Part shown: piece by piece, positions 54,786 through 64,000 of the stretch
Position numbering within the stretch: position 1 is the stretch's first letter
Layout of the letters: every line of letters begins with the position of its first letter
Source of the DNA: Ktedonobacteria bacterium brp13
GTDB taxonomy: Bacteria; Chloroflexota; Ktedonobacteria; Ktedonobacterales; Ktedonobacteraceae
Reading direction: 5' to 3'
Length of the DNA: 64,000 bases
Assembly (NCBI GenBank): GCA_015099395.1
Contig: AP024096.1
Location: forward strand, 1,488,001-1,552,000
Position numbers and translations under genes: made by a program
Notes under the pieces: model-generated
Databases searched by the model: none
Told to the model about the DNA's origin: nothing
The model's input: only the letters and a program-made list of their open reading frames with translations

Positions 54786-55625
54786 ATGAACAAACCTGAT
54801 TTTTTAGAAATGCTGACGCTGGCCAGGGCCTTTGAGCGGTTTCTCCAAGAGGCGTCGTTTGCCCGTCGTACGCGTGAAAGTTATGCGGAAGATCTGGCAC
54901 CACTCCTGACACAGTACGGCCAGGCGGACGTTTCCGTACTGACGACCGAGATCATCCAGGCGTATCTCGCCCGCCAGGAAGCGCTCGCCCCAACGACCTA
55001 CAACCGACGACTTGCGGCGCTGCGCAGTTTCCTGGGGTTCCTCTGCGTGCGGGGATGGCAGACTGAAACCCTGCTTGCGGGAGTCGAACGGAAGCCAGAA
55101 CGCAAACGGGTCACTCGGGCGTTAGACGCACAGCGGGTAGAGGCGGCGCTGCGCCAGATCACTGATCCGCGCGATCGCGCGCTGTTCTGGCTTATCTATG
55201 ATGGCGGCTTACGGTGCCAGGAGGCTCTCGCAATCGATATTGAGGATATTTCCTGGCCGGATCGCTCGATTGCCATTCATGGCAAAGGTGACCGCCCACG
55301 CGAGATGTTTTTCTCCCGTGCTGTCGGGACGCTGCTGGATAAATACCTCCTCACCCGTGGGCAACCACGGTCGGGACCACTGTTTGTCACCCAGCGCAAG
55401 GCCCGGCTTCCCCGGCGCGCTGATCTCACGCCCGACGGCTATGCCCGCCTCTCCTACCGCCAGGCGGATACGCTCTGGAAGAAATATACGCCGGACTGGG
55501 ATCTCCACCAACTACGCCACACGGCCATCAGTGTCCGGGCTGCCCACGATTACACTGAAGTCGTAAATCCTGCCTTGTCCCTTGAATGTAGAGCCGAGTG
55601 GTGTTCAATGAGTCATGCCCCATAA
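54786..55625 (+). pseudogene. Tyrosine recombinase, C-terminus replaced
   Basis: The protein has an N-terminal core-binding domain (FERFLQEASFARRTRESYAE) and catalytic residues GGLRCQEALAI (Arg), IHGKGDRPREMFF (Lys) and LHQLRHTAISVRAAH (HxxR). After about residue 258 the sequence becomes unrelated (NPALSLECRAEWC), and the last His/Trp and the nucleophilic Tyr are missing. The break coincides with the end of the opposing recombinase. ATG 54786 is chosen; a GTG at 54774 lies in the repeat. Confidence 0.8.
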
Positions 55626-56241
55626 TTTGTGCGAGCCGATGGAGCGGAACCGATTCTGCCATACGATACCCAAAACGGTGCCGCAAATCGTGAGGGCTGA
55701 CATCGACGAGTTTTGCTTTCTCCGCATATTTTTTGACAATATAGCCAAGCGCGCGTTCTGAGAGAGCTTCTCTGGTTTTGCCAGATGGGAACAGGGAGAT
55801 ACTATTGGAGGGCAAGGTTGAAAGATACTCCTCCAGGACTTTGCGAGCCGTTACATTGAGCGGAACCTCGCGGTACTTGTTGCGTTTCCCGACGATTTCC
55901 AGGGAGCCACTCCGCTTGCCGAGCTTCACCTGGTCGCGCCGGAGTTGGCAAATTTCTCGCGCGCGTAGCCCCGTGTGCAACAGCAGGACAATCAAAACAC
56001 GATCTCTGAGCGTCCCCTCATTGGTGACGGCGGCCACCAACGCTTGCTCTTCCTCATCCTCGAGATGGCGGGGAGCATGTTCCTCTTCGCCAACCAGTTT
56101 TACTGGAGCAGAGGGATCGTAAGAGATGAGCTGCTTCTGCATTGCCCAGCTACAATAGCGTTTTAAACTGATTAACGCTCTATTGACTGAATTCGGCTTC
56201 TGGTGAAGGTCTTTTTGGAGATAGGTGCGATAACGGGTCAA
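55528..56241 (-). pseudogene. Tyrosine recombinase catalytic part, N-terminus truncated
   Basis: The frame contains the end of the core-binding domain (RYRTYLQKDLHQKPNSVNRA) and a complete catalytic set: HTGLRAREICQLR, VGKRNKYREVPLNV, PHDLRHRFGYRMAE, QIMGHDSLNTTRLYIQG with the Tyr. The first 60-80 residues are missing; the frame stays open upstream to the MITE at 56326 but is not recombinase-like there. The last residues after TRQDL derive from the junction with the other recombinase. Confidence 0.75.
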
Positions 56242-56325
56242 CGCTGGGGTAGTGATGACTTGTGGGTTGAATCCGGTTTGAGATAAAACCGTCTCGTCTC
56301 TGCTGCGGAGGAAAGTGGCTTCATA

Positions 56326-56531
56326 GGGGGTCGAGTATGAGCGGACCGGAAAACAACGATAAGCAGCCTATAATTCTCGTAATAATGGCTTTTCCTCTGA
56401 AAAACTGTAAAAGGGGTGGCCAATACGAGAGGTTGCTCCTCTCTTCGTTTCAAATGCTCTCGTTATCGATCGGCTTGAGAAGCGACTTCAGAGCTTATCG
56501 TTGTTTTCCGGTCCGCTCATACTCGACCCCC
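56326..56531. mobile_element. MITE family 3 with about 39-bp perfect inverted ends
   Basis: GGGGGTCGAGTATGAGCGGA and 19 further bases recur perfectly inverted at the right end, enclosing 206 bp. It sits where the leftward recombinase loses its N-terminus and where the next rightward frame starts. No target duplication is clear. Confidence 0.75.
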
Positions 56532-57028
56532 AGGATTGCCACTGTGCCGATACCATCCCGCAAGACGGTGAAAACTGCGCCGATAAGACCAGGTATCGAT
56601 CCAGTTCAGCGGTATCAGCTTACAAACTGTGCCGCAGTTATCTACTTTGCGACCATGGAGATCTTTCCTTAACTCAGAGCCTTGTAGAGGGAGAGCGCCA
56701 CCGGCGTTATCAGGAGGCAGCACAAGATTTTCGCATTCGTATTATCAAATCGCACCTCCATCTGATGCGTCGAATGATGGACCCGGACGGAATGGCTGTT
56801 CTGCTCAGCGATATACGCGGCTTCGCTTTTATGGTCTATGGCACCGACCATGATCCACGCCATCGCCGCACGATCCCTATCGTGCCACGCGTTTTTCACG
56901 AACTCGTGCGTGAGGTCTTTGAGGTTGTGGAAGAAAATCATTGGGAGTGGATTACTGATCTACCCACCGATGAGCGACCGGGCCGTGGCTACGAGGTCAC
57001 CGGCTATGTGCTCAGGGCTCCGCGCTAG
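56501..57028 (+). CDS. Hypothetical protein, start uncertain
   Basis: I do not recognise this frame. Its second half looks coding (MDPDGMAVLLSDIRGFAFMV, VPRVFHELVREVFEVVEENH, WEWITDLPTDERPGRGYEV), with many acidic and aromatic residues. The first 35 codons lie in the MITE end, so the true start is probably downstream (for instance ATG 56765) or the gene has lost its beginning. Nothing nearby suggests a role. Confidence 0.4.
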   Translation: MFSGPLILDPQDCHCADTIPQDGENCADKTRYRSSSAVSAYKLCRSYLLCDHGDLSLTQSLVEGERHRRYQEAAQDFRIRIIKSHLHLMRRMMDPDGMAVLLSDIRGFAFMVYGTDHDPRHRRTIPIVPRVFHELVREVFEVVEENHWEWITDLPTDERPGRGYEVTGYVLRAPR

Positions 57029-57130
57029 CCCTGCTCATGTTCTATATTAAGAACCAATAAATGCTAAATCCACCAGGCGAGCCAACATATGCCGATGGCC
57101 TCGCCTGGTTCTATCATCACAGCATCATCA

Positions 57131-58335
57131 CTAAAAGGCGACTGGCAACGTATCCAGAGCATGGACAAGTGATCCCGAACGATATGTCAAAGATTTAGGG
57201 TCGGTATTTAAACGCAAACTGGGGAAACGCTGCAACAATGCGGCAATCGCCACTTGCCCTTCCAGACGTTCCAGTGGTGCGCCCAGGCAGTAATGAATAC
57301 CCTTTCCAAAAGCCAGGTGCTGATTCTCTTTACGTGTGATATCCAGCTCGTCAGCATCCTGAAATGTTTGCCCATCGCGATTGGCGGCGGAAAGCGCAAC
57401 CATCACCATCTCGCCCTTGCGAATCAGCGTCCCTTTGAACTCTACATCTTCACGCGCCCAACGACCGGTGGCCGTAAGGAGCGGCCCGTTATAACGCAAC
57501 AATTCTTCAATCGCTGGCTTGATCAAGTCAGGATTCTGACGCAATTTCTCCATCTGATCCGGATGCTGCAGCAATGCCAGGACACCATTGCCAATCAAGT
57601 TGACCGTTGTTTCGTGCCCGGCAATCAGCAACAGAAAAATCATGCCAACCAGCTCAACCTCGGAAAGCTTATCCCCTTCTGACTCTGCCTGTACCAACCT
57701 GCTGACAAGATCGTCCTCTGGCTTTTCACTCCGCCAGGCAATCAGTTTCATCAGGTAGCGTGCAAATGCTTCCATCGAGCCATACACTCGCTGCAACTGC
57801 CCTTCATCACCACCACTAGAGACAAAATCATTGGACCACTGGCGAAATTGCAGGCGATCCTCCTCTGGAATGCCCAGTATTTCGGAAATGACAGTCATCG
57901 GCAAAGGGAAAGCGAAGTCATTGATCAGCTCCATCTGACCTTTCTGCTCTGCCGCGTTCAACATGTCTTCAGTAATCGCCTGGATACGCTCCCGCCATTG
58001 CTCAATCATACGCGGGGTGAACGCCTTATTTACCAGAGATCGTAGACGGGTATGGTCTGGAGGATCGCTAGACAGCATATGGCTACTGATCTGACGATGC
58101 ACATTTGCGTCAGGAACCTTGTTCTCAAGTAAATCCTCTGGCGGCAAAACACTCCTGGGATTCTTGATGAAGCGCGGATCTTTCAACGCTTCATCCGCAT
58201 CTTCGTAGCGCGTGATCATCCAGGCGCTACGACCACCCGGCAAATGGCGTCCTGTTCTCGCATCCAGGCATAGTCCGGATAAGGATTTGCTCTGAACTCT
58301 GGTGACAATATATCTATTTTTCTTACTTCCGTCAT
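57131..58335 (-). pseudogene. Cytochrome P450 with a frameshift near its start
   Basis: The main frame (from TTG 58243) holds the P450 landmarks: I helix LLLIAGHETTVNLI, K helix EELLRYNGPL with ExxR, and haem loop LAFGKGIHYCLGAPLERLEG with the Cys ligand. The normal N-terminus, MTEVRKIDILSPEFRANPYP then DYAWMREQDAIC, lies just upstream in another frame from ATG 58335 behind GGGAG. One missing base near 58248 separates them. A TTG-started product would lack about 30 residues. Confidence 0.8.
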
Positions 58336-58433
58336 CGTAAATACTCCCTGTATCGTTTATCTTCCTGTTTTGCTTTATCTCAATAAGCCAATATGATAAA
58401 GAGATTTTCTACATCTAAGGATTGGCCTAGATG

Positions 58434-58500
58434 GGGTCACCATATCAATCTGGGATAAACATACGCTAAGGATGTTTATCCCAGATTGATATGGTGACCC
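58434..58500. terminator. 29-bp perfect hairpin between the oxidoreductase and P450
   Basis: GGGTCACCATATCAATCTGG and nine more bases pair perfectly with the complement around a 9-base loop. It follows the stop of the leftward oxidoreductase at 58512, so termination on the minus strand is likely. Confidence 0.6.
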
Positions 58501-58511
58501 CTCATCGAAGT

Positions 58512-59450
58512 TTAGCTGTCCTTTTCAGAAAGTGTAATGACAACTTTGCCGTGAACATGCCCCCCGCGCTGAAGCGTTACAGCCTCGCGGGTACGTTCTA
58601 TTGGAAAAGTTGCGGCTATTGGGACGATGAAATTACCACTACTTATGGCATTGGTAATTCTATCGAGTGCACCAGGACTAGCTTGTGCCCCGCCTGTTGC
58701 ATGTACACCACCTGACGGATTCGGTCCTGCAGCGATCGCAGAAATTCGAGCAGGCGAAATACCAAGCGCAAGGGCTACGTCTATTGCCTCTGTCCCCACG
58801 AGGACTGTAGCCGCGTCGACGCCATTTGGGGCGAGCTTACGAACTCGGTCTGCCAATCCTTCTCCGTAGGTGACTGGAATAGCACCAAGCGTACGGAGAT
58901 AGTCGAATGAATCCTCTGACCCGGTACCGATAACGGTTGCGCCAGCCAGCTTTGCGAGCTGTACGGCGAATGTGCCGACGCCACCCGCAGCACCGCCTAT
59001 GAGCACGGTATCACCTGACTTTACACCGATAACGCTCAGTGCCGCGTCGGCGGTAAGACCAGCAATCGGAAGAGCGCTTGCGATTACGTCTGTAATGCCA
59101 CTCGGAGTATGGTGCAATGGTTCTATTGATGAAACTTTCAATACAATATAGTCAGCGACGGCGCGACCAAGCGCTCCGCCAAATACACGGTCTCCAATAT
59201 GAAAATCTTTGACATTTGGGCCAACCTCATCAATGGTGCCTGCGAAATCACAACCGAATCCTGATGGCAGCGTAATGTCAAACATTGCAGCCACATTGGG
59301 CATTGAAGATACCATCCAATCCATCGGGTTCAAGCCTGCGGCAGCCACTCGTACTCGTACTTCATCTGAACCAGCATGTGGTTCTGGAATGTCTTGCAGT
59401 TCTAAAACGTCGGGTTCGCCAAATGACGTATACATAATCGCTCGACTCAT
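58512..59450 (-). CDS. NADP-dependent quinone oxidoreductase-like (zinc-less MDR)
   Basis: The 312-residue protein is a medium-chain dehydrogenase: MSRAIMYTSFGEPDVLELQD, GLNPMDWMVSS, GFGCDFAGTIDEVG and cofactor loop DTVLIGGAAGGVGTFAVQLA near 145. The Cys/His zinc ligands of alcohol dehydrogenases are absent, as in quinone oxidoreductases. ATG 59450 has AAGGAGTACCTT upstream. It diverges from a TetR-family gene and is probably its regulated target. Confidence 0.9.
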   Translation of the reverse strand: MSRAIMYTSFGEPDVLELQDIPEPHAGSDEVRVRVAAAGLNPMDWMVSSMPNVAAMFDITLPSGFGCDFAGTIDEVGPNVKDFHIGDRVFGGALGRAVADYIVLKVSSIEPLHHTPSGITDVIASALPIAGLTADAALSVIGVKSGDTVLIGGAAGGVGTFAVQLAKLAGATVIGTGSEDSFDYLRTLGAIPVTYGEGLADRVRKLAPNGVDAATVLVGTEAIDVALALGISPARISAIAAGPNPSGGVHATGGAQASPGALDRITNAISSGNFIVPIAATFPIERTREAVTLQRGGHVHGKVVITLSEKDS

Positions 59451-59697
59451 AAGGTACTCCTTCATTGAGAATGGGGTCTGTGATACCATGGAACAGCAAA
59501 GGGGTTGAAGCACTGGACTGGCTTCGTCGTCGCAGGTGAACAAGAAGCACAAAAAAGAGTGAGATCACTGATGTGCGTTCCATCGGTGCTTTGCTCTCGC
59601 ATGTCTTGCAGCTTCTCCAGAGCTCTCTCACTCAGAATCGGCCTTCTCCCTTTTTCTGTTCCGCTACGCCACAGATCCCTCTAGGTAAGGCGAAACA

Positions 59698-59736
59698 GCA
59701 ATGTCAGCAACTGACATTGCTATGATACAGTATAAT
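59698..59736 (+). promoter_or_regulatory. TetR operator palindrome and -10 box
   Basis: GCAATGTCAG, CAA and the complement form a perfect 10-3-10 palindrome (59698-59720), followed by TATAAT at 59731-59736. Another TGTCA pair lies at 59747-59762. Placement over the promoter in the divergent intergenic region is that expected for a TetR repressor site. Confidence 0.65.
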
Positions 59737-59778
59737 GGAAGTGATGTCAATAGCTGTCATGAAGGAGGTGTTGAAAGT

Positions 59779-60345
59779 ATGAGCCGATGGGAACCCAATG
59801 CCAGGGGCCGACTGGAGCAGGCAGCTCTGGACCTGTACCAGGAACGCGGGTTTGAGCAGACGATGGTGACGGAGATCGCTGAACGGGCTGGCCTCACCGA
59901 GCGGACATTCTTCCGCTACTTCGCCGATAAGCGCGAGGTGCTGTTCGGGGGTCAGGACATGCTGCGCAATATCTACGTGAGTACCATCGAAGCTGCGCCT
60001 GCTTCCGCCACGCCGCTCGATGCAGTCGCCGCAGCCCTGGAGGCCGCTACCCCAGTGTTCCGAGAGCGCCATGAACTCGTTCGGCAGCACCAGGCCGTGA
60101 TTGCCGCAAACCCGGAGCTCCAAGAACGCGAGATGCTGAAGCGCGCAGCACTCACCTCCGCCATGGCCGACGCGTTGCGAAGCCGCGGCATGACCGACCT
60201 TGCGGCGATACTCGCCGCGGAAGTCGGAGCCATCACGTTCAAAATAGCGTTTGACCGCTGGGTCAGCGAACCTGATGAGCAAGATCTGTCGCGACTTATC
60301 CGAGCGTTCCTCGACCAGCTCAAGGGCATCGTCGCTGGTACATAA
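59779..60345 (+). CDS. TetR-family transcriptional regulator
   Basis: The 188-residue protein has the TetR HTH in residues about 8-55 (LEQAALDLYQERGFEQTMVT, EIAERAGLTERTFFRYFADK) and a helical ligand domain. ATG 59779 has AAGGAGGTG nine bases upstream. It is transcribed divergently from the quinone-oxidoreductase-like gene; the palindrome at 59698-59720 is the probable operator for both. The ligand is unknown. Confidence 0.9.
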   Translation: MSRWEPNARGRLEQAALDLYQERGFEQTMVTEIAERAGLTERTFFRYFADKREVLFGGQDMLRNIYVSTIEAAPASATPLDAVAAALEAATPVFRERHELVRQHQAVIAANPELQEREMLKRAALTSAMADALRSRGMTDLAAILAAEVGAITFKIAFDRWVSEPDEQDLSRLIRAFLDQLKGIVAGT

Positions 60346-60883
60346 CCACCCTGGTGTCAATCCCAGGATTCTGCGGAACCGGTTCACTCTTGGTGAAAAT
60401 TCAGGAATAGCAGCTATTTTGCTCTTCTTTACCATGTGGAGACAAAAGGGGAGCAATCGTCAGATAAACTCATCCTTCACCAGGATTGAGCCAGATCCGG
60501 AATTTTTGGATTTACACCTTAGCGTTGTTTTCCGTTCCGTTGTTCCTGAGAGGCCTCATACCAGTCAGCGAAATGACGGAGGTCACTCAGATAGTTCCGT
60601 CGAGATGCATCGGTCAAATCTTCGTGTTCCCAAAGAGCCTGCCGATAGTGTGCTATTGCCTCTTCCCCGAGAGAAGAAAGCGCCGGATTGGCTACCCGCT
60701 TCATGAAGCAGCTCCTCTTTTCAAAGAACCTTAGCAGAAAAACGATTCAAGGGATTTTTTCGACCTTAGCAGAAAAAAGTCCTACACAATTGGACACTTC
60801 ATTTCCGCAAAGGTATATTAGCAGAAATTAATGGGTCTATAAAGTCAGATCGATCATGGTGAGAAAGAAGAGCATTTGCAGGG
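60346..60883. other. Region with recombinase fragment and repeated TTAGCAGAAA
   Basis: Besides the integrase fragment it holds TTAGCAGAAA at 60731, 60766 and 60818; the first two share ACCTTAGCAGAAAAA. These stand directly upstream of the Tn3-type transposase and may belong to its end or control region. Confidence 0.4.
60519..60704 (-). pseudogene. Integrase N-terminal fragment
   Basis: A 61-residue frame with good ribosome site GAGGAG: LGEEAIAHYRQALWEHEDLT, ASRRNYLSDLRHFADWYEAS, the core-binding domain start of a tyrosine recombinase. It stops after 61 residues without a catalytic domain. It would supply the kind of N-terminus missing from the recombinase at 55528-56241, but the two are not adjacent. 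Confidence 0.6.
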
Positions 60884-63800
60884 ATGACGGCAATTGAGCG
60901 AACGGCGTATCCGCGCTTTAAGCAGATCCTTTCGGCCAAAGATCTGGCTGATGTCTATACTCCCACGCCTGGGGAACGGTTGGTCGCCCATCGTTCTACA
61001 AAAGGTCGCGTTGCCGAAGTAGGATTTCTTGTGCTGCTCAAAACCTATCAACGCCTGGGCCGCTTTGTTCCTCTAAGTGAGGTCCCTTCTTCCATCATTG
61101 AGCATATTGCCAAACCATTTGAACCCCAACTGCATGCTTCCAACCTGGACACCTACGACACAAGTGGAACGCGACAACGGCATCTGCTGCTCATTCGGGC
61201 TTTACAGAAGCTCAAACCCTATGGCCCTGATGCACGCACCTGCTTTCTCAAGGCCATGGTGGAGGCAGGCAAAACCAAAGAGGACCTCGCCGACCTCATC
61301 AACGTGGCCCTGGATGAACTCGCCAAGAACCGCTTTGAGTTGCCGCCCTTCGCGCTGCTCGACAAGGCTGCCCATCATGTGCGGGCGGTGACCATGCGAG
61401 GGCTGTATCGCCGTGTCTACGAGGTCATACCTCTTGAAGCACGAGTCTCTCTTGATGCCCTGTTCACTGTCCAGTCCGGTCAACAACTCTCTCCTTGGGA
61501 ATTACTCAAGCAGGAGCCTGCCAGTCCCACCCTGACCCATATGCGTCTGCTCATTGACCACTTGTTTGCCATCTCTGAACAACGCAAGCTGCTTCCTACG
61601 AACATCTTTGCAGGCATTGCAGAAGGGAAGGTCAAGCAATTCGCAACGGAAGCGCGAGCCCTCGATGCGACCGAGATGAAAGATCTGGAGCCATACAAAC
61701 GGCTGACCCTGGCAGCCGCATTCCTCCTGATGCAGGCTGCAGGAGCGTTAGATGACCTGGCTGAAATGTTTATCAAACGGATGCTCGCTATCCATCAAAA
61801 AGGGAAAGATGCGCTTGAACAGTATCGTGCCAATCATCAGAGCCGCACGGATGCACTAGTGCTGACCTTGCGCGATCTGGTGGTGGCTTACAGAAAAGAG
61901 GGGACGACTGATGAGCGCGTGGCCGCAATGGAGTCGATCATTGGCGGCAAGGAGAGCGAGGTTTTGCAGTCGTGTGAAGAACACCTGGCCCACATGGGCA
62001 ATAACTACCAGCAGTTTCTCTGGCCTTTCTACAAAAATCATCGTGCGCAACTCTTCCGTCTCCTCTCGGTGATGCAGCTCCTCTCCAGTAGCCAGGATAA
62101 GAGCATGGAAGAGGTTGTGTGCTTTCTCAAAGCGCATGAAAGCAGCAAAGGGGACTGGCTCATCACAGCAACAATCCAGAATCCAGATACGCCTGAAGAA
62201 CAACGTCTCCCACTGGTTGATCTTTCCTGGGCTTCGGATGCCTGGTGGAAATTCATGACTGGGCACAGCAAACGCAGTCCCTGCCCGGACAAAGTCCTTC
62301 GACGGCATTTCGAGATCGCCGTCTTCTCTCAAATCCTGTGGGATCTCAAATCAGGAGATCTCTACGTTGAAGGCAGCGACCAGTATTCTGACTACCGCGA
62401 AGAGCTCATTTCCTGGGAGGAGTATGCACAGCAGGTCGGCGCTTATGGGACGCTGGTCGGACTGCCCACGGATGGGCAAGCATTGGTCAACTATCTGCGC
62501 GACTGGCTCCATGCCAGGATCACACAAACAGACGACGCATTTCCATCGAACCAGTATTTGCGCTTTGAAAAAGGGGAACTCATCCTGCGTCCAATGGAAA
62601 AACAAGCTGATCCCGAGGGACTCTCAGCCCTGGAGCAATTTCTGGCAGAACGCCTCAAGCCCATCTCTCTGCTCGATGTCCTCACCCAGACGGAGCAATG
62701 GCTCAACTGGTCGCGTTTTTTCGGCCCACTCTCTGGGCATGCCACCAAGTTGGAGGATGCGGTAGCCCGCTATGTTGCTCTCACGTTCTGTTATGGCTGT
62801 AATCTCGGCCCATCTCAAACCGCACGGTCGCTGACTGGAGTGGAACGTCGCGACCTTTCCTGGGTCAATCAGCATCATATCACCGAAGAGAGACTGGACG
62901 AGGCAATCCGCTGTGTCACGGAGGCATATAATCGATTCCATTTGCCCAAGTATTGGGGGACAGGAAAACGAGCCTCTGCTGATGGAACCAAGTGGGAAAT
63001 GTATGAACAAAACCTGCTGGCAGAATATCACATAAGATACGGGGGCTACGGCGGGATTGGCTATTATCATGTGTCCGATACCTATATCGCCTTGTTCAGT
63101 CGTTTCATTCCATGTGGGGTGCATGAGGGAGCCTACATCCTCGATATGTTTGAAAAAGAGCAAGCGTCTATTCGGCCAGAGACGGTGCATGGTGATACCC
63201 ATGCACAAAGTACGACGATCTTTGGTTTGGCTCACTTGCTGGGAATCTCGCTCATGCCAAGGATTAAGAACTGGAAGGATCTGACGCTCTTTCGTCCCGA
63301 CCCAGATGTCCACTACACCCATCTCGATAGTCTCTTCTCCGACGCCATTGATTGGGACCTGATTGCCACACATTTGCCCGATATGATTCGGGTCGCGCTG
63401 TCCATCAAGGCCGGAAAGATCGCCCCCCTCAACGATTTTACGCAAATTAGGGGCGTATAGCCGGAAAAACAAACTCTACCAAGCCTTTCAGGAATTGGGA
63501 CGAGTGATCCGAACGCACTTTTTGATGCAGTATCTTGCTGATCCCGAGTTGCGCTCAACCATTCAATCAGCCACGAACAAGAGCGAGGCGTTTAATGGTT
63601 TTGCCAAGTGGGCTTTTTTTGGAGGAGAGGGCGTCATTACGCACAACCGCCGAATAGAGCAAAGAAAGTGTGTCAAATTCAATCACCTGGTGGCGAATTG
63701 TCTGATTTTCTACAATGTCCATGTGATCAGCGAGGCATTGCAGAAGCTCAATCAAGAAGGCGCAGAGCTCGGCGAACAGGTGGTCGCAGCTCTCTCTCCC

Positions 63801-63998
63801 TATGTTCGTCAACACATTAATCGTTTTGGCCGCTACCAGCTTGACTTGACTCAGCCACCACCGCCTCTTAATTATGATATCCGGGTCGTCACCTCAAAAA
63901 AGAAATCAGCTGGTTTTGTGGCCTCCGAAGCCCAGAAAAAGGCGAAGGCAAAGCAGAAAAAGAAAAAATCGGCTCGTCAAATGAAGCTCTTCTCGTAG
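60884..63998 (+). pseudogene. Tn3-family transposase with a single frameshift
   Basis: MTAIERTAYPRFKQILSAKD opens a Tn3-type transposase with N-terminal DUF4158-like region and DDE core (LSWVNQHHITEERLDEAIRC, SADGTKWEMYEQNLLAEYHI, HGDTHAQSTTIFGLAHLLG). The first frame stops at 63460. The C-terminal part continues in another frame (LYQAFQELGRVIRTHFLMQY, NKSEAFNGFAKWAFFGGEGV, with the conserved Glu) to 63998. The shift lies in a C6 run at about 63429-63434; five C would restore APSTILRKLGAYSRKN. The corrected protein is about 1037 residues, normal for the family. The transposon's right end is beyond the window. Confidence 0.88.
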
Positions 63999-64000
63999 GC

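Noticed and set aside
55528..55625. Genuine overlap of two recombinase genes at their 3' ends
   Set aside because: Both sequences lose family character there, showing a rearrangement junction rather than overlapping genes.
59704..60456. 250-codon minus-strand frame over the TetR gene
   Set aside because: Fully antisense to a clear TetR gene with good start; no homology recognised.

Overview
The window looks like accessory chromosome or megaplasmid DNA of a filamentous, spore-forming Chloroflexi bacterium of the Ktedonobacteria type. The grounds are a very large BTAD/AAA/TPR regulator, PAS histidine kinases, an SCO5388/SCO5389-like gene pair otherwise familiar from Actinobacteria, a GT39 glycosyltransferase with a Gly/Asn-rich insert, and an exceptional load of insertion sequences, group II introns and MITEs. 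This is inference from gene content; no rRNA, tRNA or CRISPR array was seen.

Region 1 (1-9.4 kb) is a regulatory block. It holds a leftward dps fragment, a 1223-residue SARP/AfsR-like regulator, an ECF-type sigma factor, an M50 site-2 protease with CBS domains, a SHOCT peptide, a PAS histidine kinase and an NAD(P)-binding protein. Three promoters in this block (toward dps, the sigma factor, and the region before the kinase) share three hexamers of YTCACG type at a 12-bp period, followed at exactly 9 bp by a -10 box. The adjacent BTAD protein is the obvious candidate to bind them.

Region 2 (9.4-28.2 kb) is mostly ordinary genes with some decay: a truncated FGGY sugar kinase, a broken metallo-beta-lactamase-fold gene, small unknown genes, a PP2C phosphatase, and a three-gene cluster of a repeat-bearing membrane protein, ApbE flavin transferase and a ferric-reductase-like membrane protein. 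It continues with an aldo/keto reductase, a methyltransferase, a cupin protein, and a Fur-family regulator facing a PAS kinase/response-regulator pair with three Fur-like boxes between them. A GT39 glycosyltransferase and the SCO5389-like gene close it.

Region 3 (28.3-35.5 kb) carries the SCO5388-like ATPase, a serine resolvase with a candidate res repeat, a NUDIX hydrolase, several truncated genes, a small zinc-ribbon membrane protein, a probable decayed group II intron, copy 1 of a MITE, and a membrane/coiled-coil gene split by a frameshift in an A run.

Region 4 (35.5-42.7 kb) is a four-level nest. An IS1-type element (9-bp target duplication) is interrupted by an IS481-type element (4-bp duplication). 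That is interrupted by a group II intron whose predicted splice restores the transposase frame. The intron-encoded protein is in turn interrupted by an IS66-like element (8-bp duplication). All boundaries can be read directly.

Region 5 (42.7-64 kb) is a mobile-element graveyard with a few functional islands. It has a tyrosine recombinase, two short ISL3-end elements next to an ISL3 transposon carrying a GNAT acetyltransferase, an alpha/beta hydrolase, IS701/IS4/IS6 remnants, an IS630 with a canonical -1 slippery site, several MITEs, two recombinases truncated tail to tail, a frameshifted cytochrome P450, a divergent quinone-oxidoreductase/TetR pair with a palindromic operator, and a Tn3-family transposase broken by one extra C.
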